Of a stretch of 63,394 bases of DNA, positions 49,894 to 58,864 are shown piece by piece. Positions within the stretch are counted from its first letter, which is position 1; every line of letters begins with the position of its first letter. Made by a program: the position numbers and the translations under genes. This DNA is from Nesterenkonia salmonea (GTDB taxonomy: Bacteria; Actinomycetota; Actinomycetes; Actinomycetales; Micrococcaceae): assembly GCF_005771525.1 (NCBI RefSeq), contig NZ_VAVZ01000018.1:1-63394 (forward strand), written 5' to 3'. The notes beneath the pieces are model-generated. The model saw nothing but the letters and a program-made list of their open reading frames with translations, searched no databases and was not told where the DNA came from.

Positions 49894-50238
49894 GAACCAA
49901 ATATTGAAGCGCTCCGGTCTCCACGGCGAGGTTCACTGCGGCCGTCCGGGCAAGGTGCTTCAGACTGCCACCTTTACGGAGCGATTCGTGCCCGTCATGC
50001 CTCCTCGACGGGCTCCTTCTCCAGGGGAACTCCTGCCTTACATTGCGGGCTGATCTGATCGCTTACCTCGTGTACATGGGGAGGTGCCATGGGGCAGGGG
50101 TTCTTGTCGCTCACCGAGGAAGATCCGTGGCCAGGTTTGTGAGTGCCTGACGGTGCGCGTCGGCTGGAAGTTGAGTCGGATTCGCGCGCGCAGAACCGGC
50201 CTCAGGTCGGTCATAGTGTGCGTCGCTACAGTGGGGAC

Positions 50239-50754
50239 ATGACCGACGGGGCGATTGACTACGGCCGGTACGGAAAGCTGCTGGGGCTCAGTCTGCTGTG
50301 CTTTCTGGGTGCGATCGTGCTGGGTCTTATCGGAATGCATGCCGGCATCGGTGCCCTGGATGAGATGTATCACGCAGACCCGCAGATCACTCACCATGGT
50401 GAAGGTGCAGGTCTGGCAGCAGCGATCGTGACGGTCTACGGAGTGATCCTCGGTGCAGCCGCTGCCTTGGCCTACGGCGTGGTGGCCATTGGGCTGAACA
50501 TGCGTCGCCGGTGGGGAGTGAGCCTGGGCACCGCCGGCGCACTGGTGGGGTTCCTGCTGATCATCTTTGCCGGCGGGTTCCTGAATGCGGCGCTGTTCAC
50601 CGTGCTGGGCGACCTGTACGGCAGCGACTACACCCCGGCCAGCACCTTCGGAGTGCTGCTGCTGACCGGCCTCACCGTTGCCGCGCTGCTGGGGCACTGC
50701 GTCATCAGCATCCTGTGGCTGCGTGAAGAGACCCGGAGGTCACAACGCCGCTGA
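50239..50754 (+). CDS. Four-helix membrane protein of unknown function
   Basis: A 171-aa membrane protein with about four helices: LLGLSLLCFLGAIVLGLIGM, GAGLAAAIVTVYGVILGAAA, VSLGTAGALVGFLLIIFAGG and TFGVLLLTGLTVAALLGHCVISIL. Short loops, basic C-terminus. No family recognised. ATG 50239 has TACAGT ending exactly 6 nt before it; the frame upstream is not credible. Convergent with the methyltransferase gene. Confidence 0.7.
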   Translation: MTDGAIDYGRYGKLLGLSLLCFLGAIVLGLIGMHAGIGALDEMYHADPQITHHGEGAGLAAAIVTVYGVILGAAAALAYGVVAIGLNMRRRWGVSLGTAGALVGFLLIIFAGGFLNAALFTVLGDLYGSDYTPASTFGVLLLTGLTVAALLGHCVISILWLREETRRSQRR

Positions 50755-50959
50755 GAGATCACGGCGAGTGGCTGCTTTTTGAGCGCGGGCACAATGGTCC
50801 TCGTTGGTTTCTTTTGTGAGGGGCTTCGTCCCCTCACACTCCCCCTGGGGGTTGCCGGTGTATCCCCGCTGTCGCGGGGTGGCGCGCCTGCCGGCGCAGG
50901 GCGGCGTGGCCCCTGTAATTCGCCGCAGGAACCTGCCCCGATATTCAGCCTCTGGGCTC

Positions 50960-52621
50960 TTACAGCGGTGGGTCCGGGACCACAGTTCCGGGCAGGACTC
51001 CGGTGTAGCCTTCGAGGATGCCTCGATAGGCCAACGGCACTGTCGTCGCTGCCTTCAGACGCGGCACCAGAGTCCGGTGATATTCGCCTCCCTCATCCAG
51101 TGAGATGGAGACAGATTCGCGGCTGCCACCATCAGCCTGATTCAGCATCATCACCGCATGTGCAGTGGTGCCAGAACCGGCATAGACGTCAAGGACTCTT
51201 CGCGCCGGGACCATCCGGAGGACATCAGCAACGGCATAGACCGACTTTGCGTGAGTGAAGCCAGTATCGGGGACGAGTTTTCGCAACAGCTGTGAGCCGA
51301 AGATGCCGTAGTCATGGGTCCAGACATCCCAGACCGTGCCGGGCAGCACGGCCCGGTCTTTGGTCAGCCGCAACTGGTGAGCGCCTTGGTCATCGAGACC
51401 CTCAGAGACGATGAACCCAGCATCGAAAGCGGCCACCTGCCCGGCAGGCAGATAATAGATCGGCGTGCGTCCCCGGGGAGAAGTTCTGCCCAGCTTCATC
51501 AGACCCCGGGCATGCAGGGCTGTTGCTTTCTCGGGGCGAAGGCGCCACCGGCCCGGCCGGCCCTGCCCATTGGTCGGCCAGATCCCCTCCGCCTCCGGAT
51601 GGGGTCGAGGACCGTCGACCTGAACAATGCGACCCTGGGCTATCCAAACGGGATAGACGCAGCCGGGTGCCGACTCTGGGGCGTTGTCAGCCCCTGAACG
51701 GAACAGCGGGTTCCAGCGCACCGCACCTGCAGTGGAGGCCAGTCCGGTGGGGGTTCTTCCGGTCAGCCCCCATTCCGGCCCGAGCGGCTGTGGGGTTGGG
51801 CTCATCGCGCCCTTGTGGATGAACAGGTAGAACTCACCGGTACGACGGAAACCGGGCCGGTAGGTCCCTGAACGCAGGGTGCGTACCGAGACGATCTGCG
51901 GCGGGATGTTGGTGACTTCTGCGACGATGGCCAGCATCTGACCCAGTGACCGCTCATCAATGGTGACGATGAGCACCGCGTCTTCGGCCAATAGGCTCCA
52001 GGTGAGCTCCAGGCGGTGCTTGGTCTGAGCGGTCCATTCATCGGCGGTGAACCTGTTCCGATAGGAGTGCCTCTCAGACCCGCGTTTCGTGTTGTACGGC
52101 GGATCGAAGAAGGCGGCGTCGAAGCCGGGGGTCAGGCGCGGCATGATCTCGGCGTTGTCACCGCAGTAGGTAATGTGCCGACCGCGGCTCTGCGCGGAGC
52201 TATGTTCTTTGAGGACGGTCGGCTGTGCGGGGCCTCTGCCCCTGTCCTCGAGATAGGCCTTTGCTGGGGCTGCTTTTTGCTGGAGGCGGTGCACCTCGGA
52301 GACCGGAATGCGATGGTGGGCGCCCGCCTTCGTTGCACGGATCTCTCCTGCCGCGATCTTCCGGCTGATCGTAGCCCGGTGGACCCCCAACAGTTCGGCC
52401 ACCTGCTGAGGGCTGAACTGACCCTCCTCCTGAACCAAGGAGACTTGCTGTCCTTGGCGCAAGGAGGTTCTGACTGCTGCCACGAGCTGCTGCTCCCACG
52501 TCGGGTTCTCGACGTCGAGGCCTAGCTCCTCGGGGTTCAGTCGCATAAGCTCTTCGTTCACGCTCTCAGCATACGACCTATGCACAGATGGAGGGTCTGA
52601 CTGCGCACTCTTGGTGTTCAC
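50960..52621 (-). CDS. HTH-DNA methyltransferase fusion (beta-class, N6-adenine type)
   Basis: A 553-aa protein. Residues 66-115 form an excisionase/antitoxin-type HTH (FSPQQVAELLGVHRATISRKIAAGEIRATKAGAHHRIPVSEVHRL), preceded by a helical N-terminus like that of HTH antitoxins. From residue 148 there is a methyltransferase with catalytic DPPY at 173-176 and SAM-binding DVYAGSGTTAHAVMML near residue 490, i.e. the beta order. The target-recognition region is about 300 residues. Its GTG overlaps the stop of the gene upstream by 4 nt. An HTH of this sort fused to a methyltransferase is unusual. No restriction gene is recognisable unless the partner serves. Confidence 0.82.
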   Translation of the reverse strand: MNTKSAQSDPPSVHRSYAESVNEELMRLNPEELGLDVENPTWEQQLVAAVRTSLRQGQQVSLVQEEGQFSPQQVAELLGVHRATISRKIAAGEIRATKAGAHHRIPVSEVHRLQQKAAPAKAYLEDRGRGPAQPTVLKEHSSAQSRGRHITYCGDNAEIMPRLTPGFDAAFFDPPYNTKRGSERHSYRNRFTADEWTAQTKHRLELTWSLLAEDAVLIVTIDERSLGQMLAIVAEVTNIPPQIVSVRTLRSGTYRPGFRRTGEFYLFIHKGAMSPTPQPLGPEWGLTGRTPTGLASTAGAVRWNPLFRSGADNAPESAPGCVYPVWIAQGRIVQVDGPRPHPEAEGIWPTNGQGRPGRWRLRPEKATALHARGLMKLGRTSPRGRTPIYYLPAGQVAAFDAGFIVSEGLDDQGAHQLRLTKDRAVLPGTVWDVWTHDYGIFGSQLLRKLVPDTGFTHAKSVYAVADVLRMVPARRVLDVYAGSGTTAHAVMMLNQADGGSRESVSISLDEGGEYHRTLVPRLKAATTVPLAYRGILEGYTGVLPGTVVPDPPL

Positions 52622-53139
52622 GGAGCGTGCACGAGATTTCTGGCGTGAAAGTACTCGTCATCCTCGATGCGGTGCACCGCGATCATGCGTTTTCGCGTGA
52701 AGTCCGAGTTCATCCCGGAGGCAATGCGGGCGGCCTGATCAGCGATCGCATACACCTCGTGGAAACGTCCGCACCAGGTGGCGATGACCCGGTGTCGCAG
52801 CGCCAGCCAGGCGAAGAGGCGGTTCTTCTCATCGAGAGTGATCGGGTCCCGCCTGACTTCCCCGAAGTCCCGTGCGGCCCGCAATACCGGTCCTGGATGG
52901 AGAACGTCATGGAACGCCTCAGGATGTCCGAAGCGGTCACCATCTAAGGTTCGGTCCTCTGGCCCATACAGGTCTCGCCAAGGGTCAGCATCAGCCAATG
53001 TCTCCAAGAGCAGAGCGTTGGCCGTATCGAGGTACATATGCGCCGTTTCATCGTCCACGTCATAGAGCCCAGCGGTGGTCGCGCTCAGAAGTTGGGCTCG
53101 CACATGCCGATTGAGGTGCAGCCGTCGGTCGTTTGTCAT
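52618..53139 (-). CDS. Orphan partner of the HTH-methyltransferase
   Basis: A 173-aa protein I cannot place. It begins MTNDRRLHLNRHVRAQLLSATTAG and has LADADPWRDLYGPEDRTLDGDRFGHPEAFHDVLHPG, EKNRLFAWLALRHRVIATWCGRFHEVYAIADQAARIASG, and ends VHRIEDDEYFHARNLVHAP. Several conserved-looking His/Asp/Glu residues leave room for an enzyme. It is translationally coupled to the methyltransferase downstream. CCGGACACT ends 8 nt before its start, so the motif may overlap its promoter. Confidence 0.6.
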   Translation of the reverse strand: MTNDRRLHLNRHVRAQLLSATTAGLYDVDDETAHMYLDTANALLLETLADADPWRDLYGPEDRTLDGDRFGHPEAFHDVLHPGPVLRAARDFGEVRRDPITLDEKNRLFAWLALRHRVIATWCGRFHEVYAIADQAARIASGMNSDFTRKRMIAVHRIEDDEYFHARNLVHAP

Positions 53140-53241
53140 GACCAGAGAGTGTCCGGAATTCGCGAACTTCGTGCCGCCATGACGTCACCGTTGCGTGTCA
53201 GTGGTTCGTGGAACCCTGAGCACGAAAGGAGAGTGATCAGG

Positions 53242-53691
53242 GTGGAGCCAGAACTGCAGACTGTGCTGGTCACCATCGGTGCCAGCCAGGGCAGGAAAAT
53301 GCGATACGCCTGGGCTGAGTTCAATCTTCTACCGGCCGAGCGCGTGTTCTTAGACTGGCTCATCCGTGAGGTTGAGGCCGCACGGCTCCCTGACGGGGCG
53401 GTGCTGGAATACATCCTCAACGAGGACCAATCAGATGAGATACACATCCCCGAGGATCTTCCGCCAGGCCCCGGAGCGCGCTTGCCAGGGGCTCGCATGC
53501 CGGTCCTGCTGCGGATCGGAATCGGTGGAGGTGCTCTGACTTACTTGGCCCTTCGCCTCTCTGAACTCGAGCTCGGGATGATCGAGTCTGCCGCCCAGGG
53601 CTTCGAGGCTTCCCTACGGAAACGAGGCGGCCCCTTCCTGGACTACAAGCTCGGGCCTGACTTCGGAGGATGCTGGCAACCCGGGTTCTAA
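53242..53691 (+). CDS. Orphan protein in the second module
   Basis: A 149-aa soluble protein with no recognised domain: LQTVLVTIGASQGRKMRYAWAEFNLLPAERVFLDWLIREVEAARLPDGAVLEYILNEDQSDEIHIPEDLP, then a Gly-rich strand and LSELELGMIESAAQGFEASLRKRGG. GTG 53242 was chosen because GGAG lies 10 nt upstream; ATG 53179 or GTG 53233 are alternatives. Divergent from the methyltransferase pair. Confidence 0.5.
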   Translation: MEPELQTVLVTIGASQGRKMRYAWAEFNLLPAERVFLDWLIREVEAARLPDGAVLEYILNEDQSDEIHIPEDLPPGPGARLPGARMPVLLRIGIGGGALTYLALRLSELELGMIESAAQGFEASLRKRGGPFLDYKLGPDFGGCWQPGF

Positions 53692-54009
53692 CAACGCGGG
53701 CCATATCATCAGCCGCGCTGACGTGCATCCTGTCCTCCCAGATGACTTCTGCCGCCTAGGCACATCACGGCCCTGAACTCCTACCTGCTCTCACAGGTGT
53801 TCCCGCCTAGATCCCCGTGAATAAGCGGATCCGAGGAGCTCACAGGCACGCCCAGACCGACTCCAGGAAGGGTCGAGATACGGCAGCCGGACACTGCGGC
53901 CCCCGAGGCGCTCAACAGCCTCGCCCGAATGCCCGAACGACCCGTCCGGCAAGGGCACTCCCAGGGGCTCGCCAGAGTCCCCGGGAAGCAGCCGGACACT
54001 GGGAGCAGC
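53692..54009. other. 318-bp gap upstream of the second primase
   Basis: No gene. It contains two identical 14-bp copies of GCAGCCGGACACTG at 53883-53896 and 53988-54001, 105 bp apart; the second ends just before the primase ATG. Confidence 0.55.
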
Positions 54010-56415
54010 ATGATCCATAACACTGAAAACCACCAGCCCCTCTCCATCCTCGAGACTGCTGAGGAGCTCTTCGACTGCGGGTTCCAGGTCCTTCCTGTGA
54101 AGAAGGACGGGACCAAGCGCCCCGCGGTCGGTACTGGCTGGCCCAACTACCAGACCTCGGCCGCGGACATCGAGAAATGGTATGGGGGCAAGCGCTCCCG
54201 CGTCGGCATGGGAATCATCACTGGCGAGTCCTCCGGAGATGTCGAACTCCTTGAAATCGAGGGTGACCACGTCGATAAGCTCACCCAGGTCGAAGAGCTC
54301 GCAGAGGAGCGCGGAGTCGGCCATCTCCTGGAGCAGGTTCGCCACGGATTCTCTGAGCGCAGCCCCTCCGGCGGCATCCACATCCTCTACCGCCTGGACC
54401 TCGACGGCGAGCAGATGCCCAGCAACACGACCCTCGCTCGCACTCACGACTTGAAGGTCATCGCTGAGACCCGCGGGCGCGGTGGATTCTGTGTCATGGC
54501 GCCCTCCTATGGGCCGACCCACCCCACCGGCAAACCCTACGTCCGCCTCCACGGCGGTCCTGCGGAGATCGCCATCATCACCATGACTGAGCGCGAGACG
54601 CTCCATGATCTCTTCCGTACGCTCGATGAACGTCCGTCTCCGGCACCTGTGACGGCCGGGGCGCCGGCGCGCACTTCATCGTCGGAGGGGGAGCTTCGCC
54701 CCGGTGATGATTTCAACGCGCGTGCCGACTGGATGACCGATGTCCTCGAGCCCGCCGGCTGGGAGGTGGTCAAGACTGAGGGCGATGAACTCTACCTGCG
54801 CCGCCCCGGTGCTCAGTCGCGCGACCAGCGCAAGCACGACGCTACGTTGAACTACGCCGACGGAGACAAGCTCTACGTTTTCTCCACCTCCACCGACTTC
54901 GAACCCGAGGTGGCCTACTCGAAGTTCGGCGCCTACGCGACCCTGAACCACTCCGTCGAGGGTGCGATCGACTGGGCCGCAGCAGCCAAGGCGCTGAGCA
55001 AGCGCGGCTACGGCCGCAAGGTCTCATCCAAACAGTCCAACAAGGGCGGAGAACTCGAGGGGCCTCTGGCCATGACCGACCGTGGCAACGCGCTCCTGCT
55101 GGCTGAGCACCACCGCGATAAGCTGCGCTACTACGTCGAATCCGGCAAGTGGATGTATTTCACCGGGACTCACTGGTCCGTCCAGGACAAGACCGGGGGC
55201 ATGGCTATGGAGCTGATGTCAGATGCCATTCTGGCGATGGTCGATCCTGACGAAAGGGCTTTCGACGAAGACCTGGCCGGCTGGCAGAAGAGGTCACTCT
55301 CGGCCTCATCCCTGGAGGCGGCCCTGAAGGTCGCACGCATCCTGCCGGAGCTGCGCATCTCCGGGGATCAGCTGGACCAGCAGGCCTACGAGCTCAACAC
55401 CCCTGGAGGGATCGTCGACCTCCGCACTGGGGAGGTTCTTCCTCACGATCCCGACAAGCTCCACACCACCATCGCTGGAACCACACCCGGCCCTGAGGCC
55501 GATCGCGGCCTCTGGCAGCAGTTCCTCGACATCAGCGTCCCGGATCAGGAGCTGCAGCGCTACCTCAAGCGCCTGATCGGCATGGCCGCCATCGGAGAGG
55601 TCCTCAATGAAATCCTGGTCTTCTTCTGGGGACGCGGCGGAAGCGGAAAGACAGTTTTCATCGAGACCGTCAAGGCGGCACTGGGCGGCTACGCGGTCAA
55701 GGCGCCGGCGAATTACCTGATGGACAAGACCCACGATGACCACCCCACAGAAATCATGGCATTGAAGGGCGCGCGTTTCGCCGTCGCCTCCGAGGTCAAG
55801 GCCTCCGCCCGCCTGAATGAGCAGCGGGTCAAGGAGCTCACCGGAAATGAGGAGCTCACCGGCCGTTATATGCGTCAGGACTACCAGACCTTTTTGCCGA
55901 CCCACACCCTGTGCATGGTCGGCAATGACCGCCCCGCCTTCGACGGCACCGACATCGGAATGACCCGCCGTATGCGCATCCTCCCCTTCGATGAGGAGAT
56001 TCCCGATGGCAAGAAGGTCCCCCAGCTGAAGAGCACTCTCATCCGCGAGCACCTCCCCGCGGTGCTGGCTTGGATCATCGAGGGCACGCTCGAATACCTC
56101 GAACATGGTCTCGGAGAGACACCTGAGGTGGTGGAGGTCGCCAACAAGGAATACGCCGCTGAGAACGATACCGTCGGACGCTTCGTCGACGAGCTCTACA
56201 TTGTCGGAGCTGCAGCGCTTGGGTTCACCCAGTCACCACGCAAGACTCGCCGCCACTACGAGGCCTGGTGCAAGGGACTGGGCATCCACCCGGTCGGCCC
56301 CCGCCGCTTCGCCCAGGACCTCCGCCGCAACGGTGTTCAGGTAGGGGACGAGGGGCCCCGCACTGGAGGAAAGCGATACTACGGAAACATCCGCCCCCGC
56401 GGAGACGACGAGTAA
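54010..56415 (+). CDS. Prim-Pol / SF3 primase-helicase (P4-alpha-like), copy 2
   Basis: An 801-aa paralogue of the protein at 41426. The Prim-Pol domain has KRPAVGTGWPNYQTSAADIEKWY, ESSGDVELLEIEGDHVD (again E-x-E in place of D-x-D) and GGIHILYRL. The D5 region is YELNTPGGIVDLRTGEVLPHDPDKLHTTIAG, and the SF3 helicase has Walker A GRGGSGKT near residue 545, then FAVASEVKA (Walker B acidic pair less clear) and CMVGNDRPAFDGTDIGMTRRMRILPFDEEIP. It lacks the long basic tail of copy 1. ATG 54010 follows GGGAG; CCGGACACT ends 9 nt before it. A TGTCA array lies downstream. Confidence 0.9.
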   Translation: MIHNTENHQPLSILETAEELFDCGFQVLPVKKDGTKRPAVGTGWPNYQTSAADIEKWYGGKRSRVGMGIITGESSGDVELLEIEGDHVDKLTQVEELAEERGVGHLLEQVRHGFSERSPSGGIHILYRLDLDGEQMPSNTTLARTHDLKVIAETRGRGGFCVMAPSYGPTHPTGKPYVRLHGGPAEIAIITMTERETLHDLFRTLDERPSPAPVTAGAPARTSSSEGELRPGDDFNARADWMTDVLEPAGWEVVKTEGDELYLRRPGAQSRDQRKHDATLNYADGDKLYVFSTSTDFEPEVAYSKFGAYATLNHSVEGAIDWAAAAKALSKRGYGRKVSSKQSNKGGELEGPLAMTDRGNALLLAEHHRDKLRYYVESGKWMYFTGTHWSVQDKTGGMAMELMSDAILAMVDPDERAFDEDLAGWQKRSLSASSLEAALKVARILPELRISGDQLDQQAYELNTPGGIVDLRTGEVLPHDPDKLHTTIAGTTPGPEADRGLWQQFLDISVPDQELQRYLKRLIGMAAIGEVLNEILVFFWGRGGSGKTVFIETVKAALGGYAVKAPANYLMDKTHDDHPTEIMALKGARFAVASEVKASARLNEQRVKELTGNEELTGRYMRQDYQTFLPTHTLCMVGNDRPAFDGTDIGMTRRMRILPFDEEIPDGKKVPQLKSTLIREHLPAVLAWIIEGTLEYLEHGLGETPEVVEVANKEYAAENDTVGRFVDELYIVGAAALGFTQSPRKTRRHYEAWCKGLGIHPVGPRRFAQDLRRNGVQVGDEGPRTGGKRYYGNIRPRGDDE

Positions 56416-56926
56416 GTCTCGAGGCCCTCGCAGAGAGGCTGACTCGGAGGGGCAGGAGTGACGCCACTGAGCGGAGCTGCTGCTCCTCCTCCGTCTGTGA
56501 TGGGGTCCCACAAGAGGGTCTGAAGCCCCCAGTGCAGATCAACGCGCCCGCAAAGGGATACGTGTCACTGCTGTGTCACCGATCCTGTCATCCCAAAACC
56601 GGCGGATATCGGGGGATCTCTGACACGATGACACAAGTGACAGGACTCCCTGAACTCAGCACCAGGGGCTATCTTCCAGCACTCGTATCGTAAGAGAGTT
56701 TTGGCGTCACAGATGTCATAGGGACACTTGCGAGGAGGACCAAGGCCGAACCTGCCCTGGGCGATGTTGGCAAGGGCTGTCTTCGCATTCGCCATACTCC
56801 ACAGGCAACAGAGATCGCTGATGCATAGGATTGGGGGAGCTCGAGAGACGAGAAAAACTCGAGTGTGACGCTGACTAGGTAACACTGTGCCCTTACGCAG
56901 TGCCCCGTGATGAGGACAGAGGAGAC
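56416..56926. other. 511-bp non-coding region with second TGTCA array
   Basis: No gene. It holds the repeat array at 56563-56718 and a GGAGC-TGCT-GCTCC hairpin (56475-56488) that could end the primase transcript. The hsdM promoter must lie in its right part (TAACACT near 56880). Confidence 0.5.
56563..56718. repeat. TGTCA repeat array, candidate replication origin 2
   Basis: Three direct TGTCA copies (56563, 56574, 56586) are followed by three inverted TGACA copies (56621, 56629, 56638) in near mirror symmetry, plus one more direct copy at 56714. Spacing is 8-12 bp. Same pentamer as the array at 45335-45553 and likewise downstream of a primase-helicase gene. Confidence 0.55.
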
Positions 56927-58864
56927 ATGGCGACAGCTTCAACCAGCAACATTGCGCAGGTGGTCTGGAACACCGCGGACAAATACCTGCGCAACGTGGT
57001 GGAGGAAGAAGACTACGGCGACTACATCCTGCCCTTCACCGTACTGCGGCGCTTGGAATGCATGTTGGCCGACACCAAGGACGAAGTCGTCGCATATGTG
57101 AAATCGCTGCCAGATACGATGCCGGCTCACCTGATCGACATCGGAGTGCGTGACAAGTTCGGCCTCGGCTTCTACAACACCTCTCCGCTGGATCTTGCGA
57201 CTATCGCCTCTGTCGATGACAACGTCGAGGCGTCGCTCGTTAACTATGTCGAAGGCTTCTCGCAGAATGTCTCCGATGTCTGGGAGTCCTTCGAATTCTC
57301 CCGACGGATCAGAACCCTCGCAGCGTCGAACCGGCTGCACGCGGTGATCAAGCACTTCTCGAACCTGGATCTACATCCGAAGCGACTTGAAGACACCACG
57401 ATGGGCGATGTCTTCGAAGACGTCATGTACCGGGCCTTCAATAAGAAGGGTAAAGCCGCCGGTAACTTCTACACTCCGCGCGATGCCATCAAACTCATGG
57501 TTGATGTGCTGCTGGCCGGCGACGAGGACTCCCTGGTGGGCGAATCCACACTCCGGTCAGTCTATGACCCCACCGCAGGTTCCGGCGGCATGTTGTTGGT
57601 GGCGCAGCGGGCGCTGGAGGAACTGAATCCTGATATCGGGGTGACCCTCTATGGCCAGGAGTTGATGCCCTCTGCTTACGCACTTGGCAAAGCTGATCTG
57701 GTGATTCAAGGCGGTCGTCCAGATGCGATCAAGCAGGGCAATACCCTGACTGAGGATCTCTACGCCGACAAGAGCTTCGACTATGTCCTTTCGAACCCAC
57801 CGTTCGGAAAGGACTGGGAAGCCGATGAAGAGTCGGTACGCGAGCAGGCGAAGATTCCCGGGTCCCGGTTCAGCCACGGCCTGCCCTCAAAGTCAGATGG
57901 GCAGATGCTGTTCCTCGCCCACTGCGCCTCAAAACTGGCACCGGCGGATAAGACTGGCCACGGTGGGCGTGCAGCGGTGGTCTCCAATGCGTCGCCTCTC
58001 TTCAACTCTGAAGCTGGGCCGAACTCGATCCGGGAATGGCTACTCGACGAGGACCTGATTGACACAATCATCGCCCTACCGACCAATATGTTCTATGGCA
58101 CCGCCATCGCAACCTATGTGTGGATTCTGGATACCGGAAAAGCTCCGGAGCGTAAAGGAAAAATTCAGCTGATCGATGCTGCTAATTCTTGGACAGGCAT
58201 GCGTAAGGCGATGGGCGAGAAGCGCCGGGAGATGCTGGAACCTCAGCGCAATTCGATCCTTGAGGCCTATAGAAAGTTCGATGAGGCGGATGCGTCCATC
58301 TCACGTGTGCTTGCTCCCGAGGACTTCAAGTTCCGTGATGTGCCGGTGTTCAAACAGGCCCGTTATGCAACCCGTTTCAATCAGGAAGCCCTGGAGGCTG
58401 TGCGCGGGCGTCGAGACTTTGACCCGAAACACGCAGAGATCATGGAGCAGCTCGACGGCACCGCCTGGAACGAAATCCCTGGGGCGTTCAAGGCTGCCGC
58501 TAAGAAGGGCGGCGTCAAAGCACCGGCTGGCCTGATCGACGCGGTGATGAAGGTCATGGCCGAAGTTGATGAGAGCGCCTCGCCTGCCGTGGATCGCAAG
58601 GGGCAGCCGGTCAAAGACCCGAACTGGAAGATCATCGAGCGGGTGCCGTTCTCCGAGGATCTTCAGCAGCACATGGAGCGCGAGGTGCTGCCGTTCGCGC
58701 CAGATGCACAATGGGACGAGTCCAAGGCCAAGACAGGCAGCGAGATTCCGTTCACCAGGCTCTTTTATGTGCCGGAAGAACCTCGCTCGCTTGCCGAGAT
58801 TGATGCTGATGTACAGCGACTGATGGGCGAACTCTCTGAGTTGTTCTCGGAGGTGAAGGAATGA
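56927..58864 (+). CDS. hsdM: Type I restriction-modification, methyltransferase subunit HsdM
   Basis: A 645-aa N6-adenine methyltransferase subunit. N-terminal HsdM helical domain (VWNTADKYLRNVVEEEDYGDYILPFTVLRRLE), SAM motif DPTAGSGGMLL at residues 214-224, AGNFYTPRDAIKLMVDVL just before it, and catalytic NPPF at 290-293. The C-terminal helical region contacts HsdS. ATG 56927 has AGAGGAG at 5-nt spacing, preferred to an in-frame start 9 codons upstream. The stop overlaps the hsdS start (ATGA). Acts with HsdS alone as methylase and with HsdR as nuclease. Confidence 0.95.
   Translation: MATASTSNIAQVVWNTADKYLRNVVEEEDYGDYILPFTVLRRLECMLADTKDEVVAYVKSLPDTMPAHLIDIGVRDKFGLGFYNTSPLDLATIASVDDNVEASLVNYVEGFSQNVSDVWESFEFSRRIRTLAASNRLHAVIKHFSNLDLHPKRLEDTTMGDVFEDVMYRAFNKKGKAAGNFYTPRDAIKLMVDVLLAGDEDSLVGESTLRSVYDPTAGSGGMLLVAQRALEELNPDIGVTLYGQELMPSAYALGKADLVIQGGRPDAIKQGNTLTEDLYADKSFDYVLSNPPFGKDWEADEESVREQAKIPGSRFSHGLPSKSDGQMLFLAHCASKLAPADKTGHGGRAAVVSNASPLFNSEAGPNSIREWLLDEDLIDTIIALPTNMFYGTAIATYVWILDTGKAPERKGKIQLIDAANSWTGMRKAMGEKRREMLEPQRNSILEAYRKFDEADASISRVLAPEDFKFRDVPVFKQARYATRFNQEALEAVRGRRDFDPKHAEIMEQLDGTAWNEIPGAFKAAAKKGGVKAPAGLIDAVMKVMAEVDESASPAVDRKGQPVKDPNWKIIERVPFSEDLQQHMEREVLPFAPDAQWDESKAKTGSEIPFTRLFYVPEEPRSLAEIDADVQRLMGELSELFSEVKE

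Larger units (their letters stand above)
49390..50238. other. 849-bp non-coding stretch with imperfect duplication
   Basis: No ORF here looks coding. The main content is a pair of imperfect direct repeats of about 105 bp, at about 49580-49685 and 49787-49893, both C-rich on the + strand and sharing GCAGAAGTACCC. The leaderless promoter of the next gene is at its right end (TACAGT 50227-50232). Confidence 0.5.
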
